In this document: positions 52,815 to 62,576 of the stretch, piece after piece
Numbering within the stretch: the first letter of the stretch is position 1
How the letters are laid out: each line of letters starts with the position of its first letter
NCBI GenBank assembly: GCA_028285035.1
Contig: JANQQF010000135.1
Coordinates: 61,494 to 125,493 of the forward strand
Source of the DNA: Phycisphaerae bacterium
GTDB taxonomy: Bacteria; Chloroflexota; Anaerolineae; 4572-78; J111
Direction of reading: 5' to 3'
Length of the DNA stretch: 64,000 bases
Translations under genes and position numbers: made by a program
The notes under the pieces: generated by a model
What the model saw: the letters and a program-made list of their open reading frames with translations, nothing else
What the model was told of the DNA's origin: nothing
Database searches by the model: none

Positions 52815-54521
52815 ATGATGACAGAGCCAAAAATCTTTACAACAATGGCCCGTACAACGGCCCAGGTTAAGTTTTCAGATGGACAGGTGCTGGAAGGACC
52901 GCTGAACACACCTGTTGAGGATTTTGTTAAGCGGGCTGACTTTCCTGATTGGCCGATGCCAATTGCCTGTTTATTGAATGGGCAGCTGCGAGAGCTAACG
53001 TATCACGTGGTTAAGGATGTTGAAGTCCAGGTGTTGACCACTGCGACCAGTGATGGTATGCGGGTCTATCGCCGTAGCTTGGTCTTCCTGTTGGTTGCTG
53101 TCGCCTATGAGCTGTTTCCTGATGCCCAAATTGTGATCGATTATGGCTTGAATTTTGGCGGCATTTATTGCGAGGTTAAGGGCCGCGAGCTATTTAGTGA
53201 AGCTGAGTTGAGGCAGATTGAGACGCGAATGCGGGCACTGGTCGAGGCTGATTTGCCGATTGGCAAAGAGCGTATTCCGGTCGAAGAGGCCGCAGATCTG
53301 TTTCGTAGCCGTAATGCCAATGATAAATTGACCCTTCTTGAAGCGCGGCGTAAATCCTATCTAACCATCTATAGTGTCGGGGACTATCGGGATTATCTGC
53401 ACGGCTACATGGCCCCCTCTACAGGTTATTTGCAGATGTTTGATCTAGCGCTGTATGGCGATGGCTTTGTCCTGCATTACCCTCGCTCCAGCAAGCCCAA
53501 TGAGCTACAGCCAATTGTGGAATACCCCCAACTCGTGTCGGTCTTCAAGCAGTATGGTGATTGGATGCGAACCCTGGGTGTGCGCGACGTGGGGACCCTC
53601 AATCAGGTGGTCAAGACCGGAAATTTGCCCGAGACGATTTTGATCTCCGAGGCCCTGCAAGAGCAGCGCATCTCCCAAGCCGCCACAATTATCAGCTCAA
53701 TGCAACCCAATATACGAATTGTTTTGATTGCTGGTCCCTCCTCCTCCGGCAAAACTACCTTTAGCAAGCGATTGGCCATTCAGCTGCTCGCTCACGGTAT
53801 TCAGCCCATTGCCATCGGTCTGGATGATTTTATTGTCGAACGTGCCCTGACGCCTCGCGATGAAGAAGGTGATTACGATTACGAAAGTCTCTACTCGCTC
53901 AACCTTGAATTATTTAATGATACGTTGTTGGGGTTGTTGCGAGGCGAAACTATGACGATGCCTCACTACAACTTCATTGCGGGCACACGCGAGTGGGGCC
54001 AAGATTTGACCATTAACGACGATCATGTGGTCATTATCGAAGGTATTCACGGCCTCAATCCTGAGTTAGTGGGCCAAATCCCTCCTGAGAATATCTTTCG
54101 AGTCTACGTCTCGGCCCTAACCCAACTTAATCTCGATTATCATAGCCGCGTGGCCACCACCGACACCCGTCTACTCCGTCGGATTGTGCGTGATGCCAGT
54201 CATCGGGGCTACACGGCCAAAGACACCATCAAACGTTGGCCCAAGGTGCGTAAGGGTGAACACAAATGGATCTTCCCCTACCAGGAAAATGCTAATATCA
54301 TGTTTAACTCCGCCTTGGTCTATGAACTCTCCGTCATCAAACCCCTGGCCGAACCCCTCCTTCTCCAAATCGAACCTGGCAAACCCGAGCACATCGAAGC
54401 CAAACGCCTCCTCTCCTTCCTGCAATGGTTCGAAGCCTGCTCCGCTGATCTCGTGCCTGATAATTCATTGCTTCGTGAGTTCATCGGCGGCTCGATTTTG
54501 CGGGATTATAAGCCGGGGTAG
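52815..54521 (+). CDS. TGS-domain nucleoside (uridine) kinase-like protein
   Basis: This 568-residue protein has an N-terminal TGS domain (about 10-75), a ThrRS/AlaRS-like second domain (about 80-260) and a phosphoribulokinase/uridine kinase domain with Walker A 'GPSSSGKTTFSKRL' and 'IGLDDFIVER'. The full three-part layout is a known bacterial architecture annotated as nucleoside kinase; substrates are unsettled. ATG 52815 or 52818 follows TGAGGA. Confidence 0.88.
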   Translation: MMTEPKIFTTMARTTAQVKFSDGQVLEGPLNTPVEDFVKRADFPDWPMPIACLLNGQLRELTYHVVKDVEVQVLTTATSDGMRVYRRSLVFLLVAVAYELFPDAQIVIDYGLNFGGIYCEVKGRELFSEAELRQIETRMRALVEADLPIGKERIPVEEAADLFRSRNANDKLTLLEARRKSYLTIYSVGDYRDYLHGYMAPSTGYLQMFDLALYGDGFVLHYPRSSKPNELQPIVEYPQLVSVFKQYGDWMRTLGVRDVGTLNQVVKTGNLPETILISEALQEQRISQAATIISSMQPNIRIVLIAGPSSSGKTTFSKRLAIQLLAHGIQPIAIGLDDFIVERALTPRDEEGDYDYESLYSLNLELFNDTLLGLLRGETMTMPHYNFIAGTREWGQDLTINDDHVVIIEGIHGLNPELVGQIPPENIFRVYVSALTQLNLDYHSRVATTDTRLLRRIVRDASHRGYTAKDTIKRWPKVRKGEHKWIFPYQENANIMFNSALVYELSVIKPLAEPLLLQIEPGKPEHIEAKRLLSFLQWFEACSADLVPDNSLLREFIGGSILRDYKPG

Positions 54522-54730
54522 GGAATTTGGGGGTGACGGCAAGGTTAAGATCACAGCCGTTGATACCCTGATGCACAATAGCCTTGCCTAACCCGCAAGG
54601 GCAATGGCTCGTTTCTATTCGTCGAGGCCCCAGTCGTAGGTGAGGCAACTGGATTTGGCAGGTCTTTCCCTCTCTTGCTTTTTGGCCGATTGTAGTAGCC
54701 CTTCACTATTCAAAGCAACTACAAAATCGA

Positions 54731-54752
54731 AGCTCCTAGTAGGAGCTTTTTT
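54731..54752 (+). terminator. Rho-independent terminator
   Basis: A 7-bp stem AGCTCCT/AGGAGCT with a 3-nt loop is followed by T-rich sequence. The 272 bases between the kinase stop and the pentapeptide-TIR gene hold no open gene. Confidence 0.8.
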
Positions 54753-54794
54753 GTTGTATAATGATGTAATCAATATTCTGAGTAGGTGAGGCAA

Positions 54795-55994
54795 ATGGTA
54801 AAGCTAACTCGTGAAAACATAATTCAGATGGTAAGAATGGGACGATGGGGTACCGTAGATAATTTTTCTAGTAGTACAGAATTATGGCCTGATTTATGGG
54901 GAATGAATCAACAAAAACAAACATCTGCTCAGATTTTCTTGTTGGATTTTACTAGCGAGGATTTTAGTGGATTAAATTTGAGTAACTTGGATCTTAGTAT
55001 GATAAATTTTAGCGGAGCAAACTTCACCAAAACAGACCTTCGTGGAACGAGTTTCAGGAAATCGAATCTTAGTAGTACGAACTTAAGAAATACCGATCTT
55101 AGGGAATCAATCCTTAGCGAAGCCAATCTTAATAAAGCTAATCTTATAGGGGCTAATTTAAATGGGGCTGATCTTTGGGAGACTAATTTTTCAGTAGCAA
55201 AAATTATTAGGTCAGATTTCAGTGAAGCAAATCTGAGTAAGGCATATTTTAGTATGACATATTTAGGTGAAACGAATCTACATAAAGCGAATTTTAGCAA
55301 ATCACGCTTGGCTGGAACATTGCTTGTAGGACTAGATTTACGTCAACCTCTCGGACTTGAGACAATGGAACATTTTGGCCCTTCATATATTAGTACAAAC
55401 ACTTTAGAAAATTCACAGGGTCAAATCCCAGTCGAATTTCTTCGTGGTTGTGGCCTTAACAATTGGGAAATTGAAAATATAAAATTATACAATCAGAGTT
55501 TATATCTTGAGCAATTTACTCTTATTACCTATCAATTGCATCAATTACGTTTTGGTGATGCAATAAAGTATAATTCTTGTTTCATTAGTTATTCAAACCA
55601 AGATGCAAGATTTGCTCAAAAACTTTATGACAATCTTCAAGAAAAAGGAGTTCGCTGTTGGTTTGCACCTGAAGATATGAAAATTGGCGATAAAATGCAT
55701 GATGTTATTGATCAGTCCATTCGTTTACAAGATAGATTACTAATTATCTTATCAAAATCTTCAATCAATAGTCAGTGGGTTGAACGTGAAGTCAGGCACG
55801 CCCTTGAACTTGAAGAAGAACGGAAAGAGAAAGTATTGTTTCCTATTCGACTTGATGAAACAGTAATGAACTTAAAGACAGGTTGGGGAGCTATGCTAAA
55901 ACGAGACCGGCATATCGGTGATTTCTGTGACTGGCAGGATGAGGTGGCATATAAGGCTGGCTTTGAGCGGCTGTTGAAGGATTTACGGGCGTGA
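54795..55994 (+). CDS. Pentapeptide-repeat protein with C-terminal TIR domain
   Basis: This 399-residue protein has a short N-terminal domain (1-45), a run of pentapeptide repeats (about 55-180; units such as 'ANLNK', 'ADLWE', 'SNLSS') forming a right-handed beta-helix, a linker of about 80 residues, then a TIR domain from about 260 ('CFISYSNQDARFAQKL', 'VRCWFAPEDMKIG', 'SINSQWVEREV'). The putative NADase Glu332 is present. TIR NADases act in anti-phage and stress signalling. AT-rich composition differs from upstream genes. ATG 54795 is preferred to GTG 54786. Confidence 0.9.
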   Translation: MVKLTRENIIQMVRMGRWGTVDNFSSSTELWPDLWGMNQQKQTSAQIFLLDFTSEDFSGLNLSNLDLSMINFSGANFTKTDLRGTSFRKSNLSSTNLRNTDLRESILSEANLNKANLIGANLNGADLWETNFSVAKIIRSDFSEANLSKAYFSMTYLGETNLHKANFSKSRLAGTLLVGLDLRQPLGLETMEHFGPSYISTNTLENSQGQIPVEFLRGCGLNNWEIENIKLYNQSLYLEQFTLITYQLHQLRFGDAIKYNSCFISYSNQDARFAQKLYDNLQEKGVRCWFAPEDMKIGDKMHDVIDQSIRLQDRLLIILSKSSINSQWVEREVRHALELEEERKEKVLFPIRLDETVMNLKTGWGAMLKRDRHIGDFCDWQDEVAYKAGFERLLKDLRA

Positions 55995-56010
55995 TAGGGT
56001 GCCAAGGCAT

Positions 56011-56925
56011 TTAGCTTTGTTGTTCGACTTCACCAAATGTTTTCCGCAAAATCCGTAGGGTGTTCTCTGATAGAGGAGCTTCTGGCTCCAACACACATTT
56101 TACCTTTTTGTATTTGCGCCTTCTTTTTCTGTTCTTAGCATTGCCCACTTGAAGCGCAAATAGCTCCACATCTTTATCAGTGACATCTTTGATCTCTATC
56201 TGATCAAACTCAAAGAGAGTTCTTTTCTTTAGCCAATTTACCCTTAGTACAGCCCCATTTTCCCCCTCTTTATGCCAAGGCTTCAGGCTCGTATCAAGGA
56301 CTGCGACAATTTGTTCGGGCCGTTCTATGAACTCTCGACTTTGATAACATTTTTGGCACCCATAAAATTCCAGACGTGACCACCAGCTTTGTCTAATTGT
56401 ATTGCTTCCACACATGACAACACAAATAGGGCAAAGGAGGTCGGGTGCGATTCCTGCTAAGTCTTTGCGTGTCTTAAGCGCGATATTTTCCAAGAGCCAT
56501 TCCACTGTTGATGTCCAAATTTTAGGCCGCCCTGATAGGTAATTGATGAGTGGTTGTACCATTTCTCCCCCTAAATGAACAATCGTATGTCTGGCCACAA
56601 ATCGCTCCACCCAGTGAGGGCTGTCCAGTTGTGTCATGAGTTTCTCTATTGTAGGGGGATTATCTTTCTCTTTTTGTAAGTACTCAAGGGGTTTTGTCCA
56701 AATTCCGTGCGTGAGATATCTAGGCAGGATTTGATTCACCTGATACAAGGCACTTTCTAATTCAGGAAGCGTTGGACGATCTCTGAAAACACTTTGGGGT
56801 GTTTTGTTGTCATAGTTTTTTGGAAGTAGGACGAGCAGCTTAATCGCGTAAGTTTCATCTACACAATGAAGGGCCTCACGCCAAATCACTTCTTGAAATT
56901 TAGAAAGATGATGCTTTTGTGTCAT
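56011..56925 (-). CDS. Hypothetical protein with HEAT-like repeats and zinc ribbon
   Basis: I do not recognise this 304-residue protein as a named family. Residues about 90-150 look like HEAT repeats ('HWVERFVARHTIVHLGGE'). A central CPIC...CQKC pair likely binds zinc, and the C-terminal third has a basic run ('KNRKRRRKYKK'). These suggest nucleic acid or protein binding. It converges on the pentapeptide-TIR gene with only 16 bases between the stops. Confidence 0.7.
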   Translation of the reverse strand: MTQKHHLSKFQEVIWREALHCVDETYAIKLLVLLPKNYDNKTPQSVFRDRPTLPELESALYQVNQILPRYLTHGIWTKPLEYLQKEKDNPPTIEKLMTQLDSPHWVERFVARHTIVHLGGEMVQPLINYLSGRPKIWTSTVEWLLENIALKTRKDLAGIAPDLLCPICVVMCGSNTIRQSWWSRLEFYGCQKCYQSREFIERPEQIVAVLDTSLKPWHKEGENGAVLRVNWLKKRTLFEFDQIEIKDVTDKDVELFALQVGNAKNRKRRRKYKKVKCVLEPEAPLSENTLRILRKTFGEVEQQS

Positions 56926-57060
56926 TGATTGGGACGTCGTGAAAAACTTGGAACCTCATCTATAGAGACTTGTCTCTCTTTCACATTGTTCCATTCGATA
57001 TGGCTACTACTATTAGCATTTTGAATCGTCGTCGATTGCTCTTTTGGGCTTCCAAAAAAA

Positions 57061-57630
57061 CTACATCCCAACCAACTCCGGCTGACCCCACACGGCCCAG
57101 GTCCACTCGTGGCTGCCGAGCGTTTCAGTGGTCAGTTCGATGCGGGCGATGTCGCCGGAAGGGAGGTTGAGCGGGATGTCGATGGTCTGCCATTGCTGGA
57201 TATTGGTTTGCTCACCCCATACGCGAAGACCGTTGGCACGAACACCAAAGGCGACTAAGTTTTCAGGCGCAATTTTGGCCCCATCGCGAATGCCAAAAGA
57301 GACAGACAACCGAATACGCTGCACCTGTTGGGGAATCGGGACGTAGTACTCAACAATCGCCTGTCCAGCCACAGGAGGGTGAGCCCATAAGGCAGGTTGA
57401 GTCACACCCCCGACTGTAGCCGCCTCGATTTTGACATCCATTCCGGCGGGGTCTTGGCTGGCGTTGATACTGGCTGATTTGAAGGCCTCGATGAGGCTGT
57501 AGCTCCAATCTTGGGGGGTAGCTCCCTGTCCCGCTTGCCACTGTAAGAAGGCGACATATTCGGCCACCTTGATTTGATTTTCAGGAGAAAGTTGCTCAAT
57601 ATTTTGGATTAATGTTTGAAGGTTACTCAA
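57061..57630 (-). CDS. DUF2281-like N-terminus with a beta-sandwich domain
   Basis: This 189-residue protein begins with a helical segment like the DUF2281 antitoxin-type N-terminus ('LIQNIEQLSPENQIKVAEYVAFL'). It continues as a beta-rich domain of about 125 residues resembling a carbohydrate-binding/galactose-binding sandwich ('VEYYVPIPQQVQRIRLSVSFG', 'EWTWAVWG'). No signal peptide is seen, so the role of the second domain inside the cell is unclear. Confidence 0.65.
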   Translation of the reverse strand: MSNLQTLIQNIEQLSPENQIKVAEYVAFLQWQAGQGATPQDWSYSLIEAFKSASINASQDPAGMDVKIEAATVGGVTQPALWAHPPVAGQAIVEYYVPIPQQVQRIRLSVSFGIRDGAKIAPENLVAFGVRANGLRVWGEQTNIQQWQTIDIPLNLPSGDIARIELTTETLGSHEWTWAVWGQPELVGM

Positions 57631-57892
57631 TATTTAGCCCTGACTTGATTTTATAAATTGATTGCTAAAATTTGCGAGGCGTGCCTGCACTTTTATATTT
57701 TATACAGACAGTAGAACAGTGTCCTCACCAGAAATTTTCGGTAGTATAGTCACCGCTGTGACATTGGGCAAGCACAGGAAATGCGCTATAATTTGGTGTG
57801 TCGTCATTGTTCATTTACTTTTTCTTTTTTTGGAAATCTGTCAATGACAATGAACAAATGATGGATATAACCAGTAATAAAAAGGATTTTTC

Positions 57893-58915
57893 ATGACCGA
57901 ACCGACTGAACAGTCAATGAAAACGCAGGCCCAAGAGATTATGGTTGCGGTGGACAAAGACTTGCAGCAGGTAGAGAGCCAATCGCCAGAGGTACAGGCG
58001 GAGGTTACGTCAATAACTGGAACTATACTTGATACTGTTTTTGGGGTCATCAACGATGTTGATATTGAGTCAGCGACCAAACGGGTTGATGAGTTGCGAA
58101 AGAGTTATCCTGAAGCTACGCCGGTTGAGTTGTCTCAGAAGTTGATCAGTGAGAAGAGTAAGAAGACAGGCACCGTTGGTGCAGTCACGGCAAGTGCTGG
58201 GCTAATTCCTGGTTTAGGAACGGCGACAGCGATGACGCTTGGTGTCGCGGCAGATATTGGGGCCACGTTTAAGTTACAGGCTGAATTGGTCCTTGAAATT
58301 GCCGCAGCGTACGATTACCCCCTAACCGAAGAAGAAAAACAGCGTATTGTCATGTTTATTACCGGCTTGAGTGCGGGGACTGCCTCACTCACCCGACGAG
58401 CGGGACAAACGGCAGCCGTTCGAATTGGCGAGAAACTTGCCGCGACTTCAGCCGAGAAGGCTTTTGCCAAGGCCCTCCCAGTGGTTGGGGTCATTGCTTC
58501 GGCAGGCACCAATGTCCTCTCGACTTACATTATCGGCCAACGGGCTGATGCATACTTTCGGTTGGGGCCGGAGGCTGTGGGGAGTTGGAGCGAAAGTCTA
58601 CGAGCCATCACTGGCATTGATGAGCGTACGATTACCACCTGGCTGGCTGAAACGGGCCGCTATGCTGGGGGTGCTGTGGTGAGTGGGGCTGGAGCCGTGG
58701 CTGAGACGGTTGGCAGTGGATTGAGCACCGGTGGTCGAGTGACCCGCAATGTGGTTGTGATGGCTGTCTTGGCAATTTGGTCGGGCATCGTCGCAGTACT
58801 TGGTTTTATCTGGTTTGTCATTTCTTTTATACCCCGCAAGATTTTTGGTCTGTTTCGTCGTTCGCCACAAATTGAGGCTGAGACACCGAAGAAGCTACCC
58901 GATGAAGTGGATTAG
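57893..58915 (+). CDS. EcsC-like membrane-associated protein
   Basis: This 340-residue protein resembles the EcsC family: a Gly/Ala-rich hydrophobic region ('AGLIPGLGTATAMTLGVAADIGATFKL') and 'PVVGVIASAGTNVLSTYIIG', then a C-terminal transmembrane segment ('MAVLAIWSGIVAVLGFIWFVISFI') and a basic tail. EcsC function is poorly defined. AAAGGA precedes ATG 57893. It appears monocistronic. Confidence 0.75.
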   Translation: MTEPTEQSMKTQAQEIMVAVDKDLQQVESQSPEVQAEVTSITGTILDTVFGVINDVDIESATKRVDELRKSYPEATPVELSQKLISEKSKKTGTVGAVTASAGLIPGLGTATAMTLGVAADIGATFKLQAELVLEIAAAYDYPLTEEEKQRIVMFITGLSAGTASLTRRAGQTAAVRIGEKLAATSAEKAFAKALPVVGVIASAGTNVLSTYIIGQRADAYFRLGPEAVGSWSESLRAITGIDERTITTWLAETGRYAGGAVVSGAGAVAETVGSGLSTGGRVTRNVVVMAVLAIWSGIVAVLGFIWFVISFIPRKIFGLFRRSPQIEAETPKKLPDEVD

Positions 58916-59003
58916 CTGTATTATAAGGGCCGCAACTTAACTGGTGTGATGTGGCCCTTACGTATCGCATCCCTCAAGCTAACAAAATTACATTTGGGCA
59001 AGC

Positions 59004-59044
59004 AAATGAGCATGTATCCCATCCATCGGGTAACATGCTCATTT
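59004..59044. terminator. Bidirectional terminator-like hairpin
   Basis: A perfect 12-bp stem (59004-59015 with 59033-59044) flanked by A/T lies between the convergent EcsC-like and LysM genes. Confidence 0.65.
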
Positions 59045-59074
59045 GTGTATTGATTCCGAAATGTGTCCTAGTTG

Positions 59075-60958
59075 TTATTGAGTTGGAAGATCAACGGGAG
59101 CAGGTACCTCTAATCCCAAGAAGTAAATAAAATCAGTACTCGGGGTCGTACCCTTCTCGCCAATGGTCGACTTGCTATGGCATCCTAAACAGGTTGACCG
59201 CTCATAGCTCTCCATAGATGTATTGCCAAGGATCGGACGTTTTTGGACCCCTGTTGGTGGTGGATTCGTAGCCAACCCTGTTAATACGATTGTTGGGGTA
59301 ATTAATTGACCTTGAACTTGTTTGTTCTTAGCCCCCGGTGGTTGCAAATAAATTTTTGAGGATACATTTGGGCAGGATGGATTTGTTCCGGTTAACATGG
59401 GAGCAGGTGCCCATTGGGTAGAGATAAGCTCATAGTTATTCCAGATCGAACCAACCAGGGCCTTGTCATAAAAGTTGTTCATGGTTTGATCATAATGTTC
59501 TCGTGGTACTTGGCGACAAAGTTTAGACAGACCTTGATCAGGGTTGAGGGGGGCAGGGATCGTTTCGTTGGTTGAGACAGGGATATTTACACACCAGCCT
59601 GCCCCAAAATTAGGGTTTGAGGGGTTTGTGCAGGCGAAGGGTCCGCCATTTATTGTTGTCGCGTTTGTAATCGGTGCTGTATTACAGGCCTGACAGGCAG
59701 GGTCATTATCATTACATACCATAGGGAAGAAGTTATAATCTTTATCAACGGATACTGGACAGGTCATGTTTTGTTGGGCGCCTTGGGTAATCCCTGAAGC
59801 TGATAATACATCCCTGCAGTCAGGTGCATTATTTTTATGTTCAAATGTAGACCAAATCCAGGCGGGCTGTTTTTCTGTTTTGTGGATGATGTGCATCCCA
59901 ACTAGCCCCATCGTCTTCTTTTCACAGGTATTGGTTGTGCCGTCTGTATTACGGTAACCTGGGGTATAAACGAGCAAATCTTCTGTATGGAAATTTCCTT
60001 TATTTTCGTCTGATACCTCCATCCAGGCTAATTTAAGAATCAGTGCCCCCATTCGTGAGTCGGCTGGGTCTCCATCTGGATAATTTGCCATCCCACAGAT
60101 GGCATTGACCTCCTGATTATTCATCGCCATTTGGTTAAGCATATCATTGGAGTATAGTTGATTGTTCGATATCCAATCATAAGTCGCTGGGCTAAGTAAA
60201 ATCTCATAGCGAAGGAAGTGATTTGTGCCATTATCATGAGGATTGACGACAAGTGGGTCGGAAGACAAACCTGTCCCACCAGCTTCAAAGATCGAGTCCT
60301 CAACCTTGCCGACCTCGTCAAGGACGCGATATTGATCATAGCCCTCAATTGACTGACACTCAGATGGATAGTAATGCTCACCAAAAGCAGTGGGTGTTGA
60401 ACCTGGTGCCTGTTTCACAGGGATCAAAAGATCTGCGGTTGAGGACCATTTGCTCCATTGGGTAGGGTTGTTGTTCCCAGGCAGGTTAACGGGTTGACCA
60501 ACACCCGAGGCATTTAAAGCTAAAAATGTTTGCCAAGAGAGTTTGTCAAAGTCAGCTTGGGTAGCATCGGTCAAGACTACCGGAATGTCGGCAGGTAAAT
60601 GGTAGGTGATAGCGTCTATAAGCAAGGCGCTATCCTTAACAGCTTGGGCAACAGCCTCGTCATTAGCATCTGGTAAGCATAATTTTTGACCAACTTCTAT
60701 GACATTCGGGTCAACCAAAGTAGCGTAGCTACTGTCTGTGCTGGCTTTGCTGTTGGTTGCCTCAAAGATGATTGGATAGGCAAGGGCATTACCATAAGTT
60801 TTTTCAGCGATCTTGGATAGCCAATCATCCGCTTGAACCATATATTCAGTGGCACAGGTTAGATCATCTTCTTGGGCAAATGTTGGTCCAATGGCTAGAA
60901 TAGTAAATGTTAAGATAAAAACTGAGATAATAATCAGTAAACTGGTTGCTCTTTTCAT
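59075..60958 (-). CDS. Secreted LysM-domain protein with a c-type heme motif
   Basis: This 627-residue exported protein has a signal peptide (1-28) and a LysM-like domain (about 40-100; 'YMVQADDWLSKIAEKTYGN', 'EVGQKLCLPD'). A long domain with many cysteines follows ('CNTAPI', 'CQAC'), and near the end 'TCLGCHSKS' is a CxxCH heme c attachment site. LysM would hold it to peptidoglycan or glycans; the heme suggests electron transfer or a cytochrome-like enzyme. It is monocistronic and I cannot name a reaction. Confidence 0.78.
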   Translation of the reverse strand: MKRATSLLIIISVFILTFTILAIGPTFAQEDDLTCATEYMVQADDWLSKIAEKTYGNALAYPIIFEATNSKASTDSSYATLVDPNVIEVGQKLCLPDANDEAVAQAVKDSALLIDAITYHLPADIPVVLTDATQADFDKLSWQTFLALNASGVGQPVNLPGNNNPTQWSKWSSTADLLIPVKQAPGSTPTAFGEHYYPSECQSIEGYDQYRVLDEVGKVEDSIFEAGGTGLSSDPLVVNPHDNGTNHFLRYEILLSPATYDWISNNQLYSNDMLNQMAMNNQEVNAICGMANYPDGDPADSRMGALILKLAWMEVSDENKGNFHTEDLLVYTPGYRNTDGTTNTCEKKTMGLVGMHIIHKTEKQPAWIWSTFEHKNNAPDCRDVLSASGITQGAQQNMTCPVSVDKDYNFFPMVCNDNDPACQACNTAPITNATTINGGPFACTNPSNPNFGAGWCVNIPVSTNETIPAPLNPDQGLSKLCRQVPREHYDQTMNNFYDKALVGSIWNNYELISTQWAPAPMLTGTNPSCPNVSSKIYLQPPGAKNKQVQGQLITPTIVLTGLATNPPPTGVQKRPILGNTSMESYERSTCLGCHSKSTIGEKGTTPSTDFIYFLGLEVPAPVDLPTQ

Positions 60959-61165
60959 ACGTCTCTCCTGAATAGCTACTTGTGATTATCATAATTTGAA
61001 CATAATGAAACTGGACGAGTGACTCAGACATAACTTTTTAGACTATTAACGGTGGTTTCTGAAATCAAATAATTTTATTTCGTTTTCTATGCTCGGATCA
61101 GTAAAATAAATTTGAATTTATAGTCACCTCCTGTGTCAGAATTTGGTAGGATGTTTATCCTGCCA

Positions 61166-62188
61166 TTAATCCGTTAAGTAAGAAGATTTATCAATAAACC
61201 AGATGCACTCTTCAATATCCTTATAAATCTTTACTTCACCTGAGTCCAACCCCATTGCCTGAAGATCAAAACGTCTGAGTGTCAAATTTTGGGTGGTGCG
61301 GAAATAGTACATGAGATTAGCGTGATCACGGACAACGGACCACATCGTATAATCTGCCAGTAAATCATCCCCATCCGCGACTTCACCGGGACAGACATCA
61401 ACGTTATTAAGGATGTGTAGAGCTTGTTGAATCGCATCCTTTTCTTCATTACTTGGGTTTATTTGCTGTGAGAATTCTTTGAGAAAATAACTACGTACAA
61501 AGCGTGACGGGGGCGTTGCGTCGCCAGGTAGGCCCAGTAATCCACTCCCATTGAGGTGTTTAATGAGATTCTGATTGGTCAGGCCCTGAGTCTGGTGATA
61601 AATGCTTTGCTGGTAGGTGGCTAAATTTTCAATCTGATCAGGAAAAGGTGGATAGTTGGTCAAAACACCCTGAGAATTTTCATAAAGGAGCATTTCTTTA
61701 TCAATAAACTCGATGACCAAATTCTGACCGTTTCGGTCGTGTATTGTAAAATGGACAGTTGGCCTATGTTGTCCCTGTGGTCCCCAAATATGAATCTCTT
61801 CCTGAAAATCATCTTCTAAGCTTTTTACTTCCTCAACACTCTGATACTTGCTTAATATCCAAAGGCCCAGATCGAGAATAGACAAATTTCCATCTTCTTG
61901 ATAGGTTGACCCTGGTAGCCATAAAACCCCTATGGAAAGTCCGGCTTCATTTAGACCATCTACCATACCGTAATGTTTGCCATCTGCTTTTGCTTCAACG
62001 GCGACATAGCCATATTGACTTTCCCAGGAGGCAGGGTCGGTTGATTTTCTACTAGATCTGGAAGATAACTGGCTCCCTTTTGGCGTTTTAGAAATTCTTG
62101 TTGGATTTTTTTCATCTGGTGTGACTAGGTGCCAATCAAATGTTCTTCCTGAGACAGCAATTTTATTTAACATAAAGTCTGTGCACAT
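61166..62188 (-). CDS. Linear amide C-N hydrolase (choloylglycine hydrolase/penicillin V acylase family)
   Basis: This 340-residue Ntn hydrolase begins 'MCTDF'; removal of Met exposes the nucleophile Cys2. 'GRTFDWH' supplies the conserved Arg-x-x-Asp and 'DGLNEAGLSIG' the Asn region. Substrates in the family include bile salts, penicillin V and acyl-homoserine lactones. No signal peptide is present. AGGGAG precedes ATG 62188, and three phased direct repeats lie 50-100 bases upstream. Confidence 0.88.
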   Translation of the reverse strand: MCTDFMLNKIAVSGRTFDWHLVTPDEKNPTRISKTPKGSQLSSRSSRKSTDPASWESQYGYVAVEAKADGKHYGMVDGLNEAGLSIGVLWLPGSTYQEDGNLSILDLGLWILSKYQSVEEVKSLEDDFQEEIHIWGPQGQHRPTVHFTIHDRNGQNLVIEFIDKEMLLYENSQGVLTNYPPFPDQIENLATYQQSIYHQTQGLTNQNLIKHLNGSGLLGLPGDATPPSRFVRSYFLKEFSQQINPSNEEKDAIQQALHILNNVDVCPGEVADGDDLLADYTMWSVVRDHANLMYYFRTTQNLTLRRFDLQAMGLDSGEVKIYKDIEECIWFIDKSSYLTD

Positions 62189-62235
62189 AATTTTCTCCCT
62201 TATCTTTATTACAGCCTAGATATTAACAGAGAAGC

Positions 62236-62286
62236 GTCACATTTCCGTTTAAAAAACGTCACATTTTCTTAAAAAAATGTCACATC
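62236..62286. repeat. Three phased direct repeats (GTCACAT)
   Basis: GTCACATT occurs at 62236-62243 and 62258-62265, with GTCACATC at 62279-62286. The 22- and 21-base spacing places them on one face of DNA (two turns). They lie upstream of the amide hydrolase and may be an operator array or the end of a lost transposon. Confidence 0.5.
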
Positions 62287-62344
62287 ATAGACCTCAGATA
62301 ATTTCATTTGCAATGGACAATAATTAAGGCTATGTTGATTGGAA

Positions 62345-62524
62345 ATGAAACGTGGTTGTATCTCTGCTCTTGAGGCAGAAACGCCGTGTTCTTACAAACG
62401 GGTGATTAAATTGGGTCAAGTGGATTAGGTTGTATCAAAATGGATTAGTTCTTGGAGTAAGGCCGCTAACTTGGGAGCGGTGAACGATGAATTTGATGGC
62501 ATCACCAAAAAACCCTTCTTCTAA
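62345..62524 (+). other. Degenerate reading frame, possible gene remnant
   Basis: The 388 bases between the hydrolase start and the insertion sequence hold no intact gene. One frame runs from ATG 62345 to 62524 with a single in-frame TAG at 62426 and ends 'GAVNDEFDGITKKPFF'. I do not recognise it; it may be chance or a fragment. Confidence 0.2.
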
Positions 62525-62576
62525 ACGACCTAACTTGTGCATTAAAAAAATAGACTAAAAAATAGTAACGAATTAT

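Noticed and set aside
62236..62286. Three spaced repeats considered as a CRISPR array
   Set aside because: Units are only 7-8 bases, spacers about 14 bases and AT-rich, and no cas genes are present.
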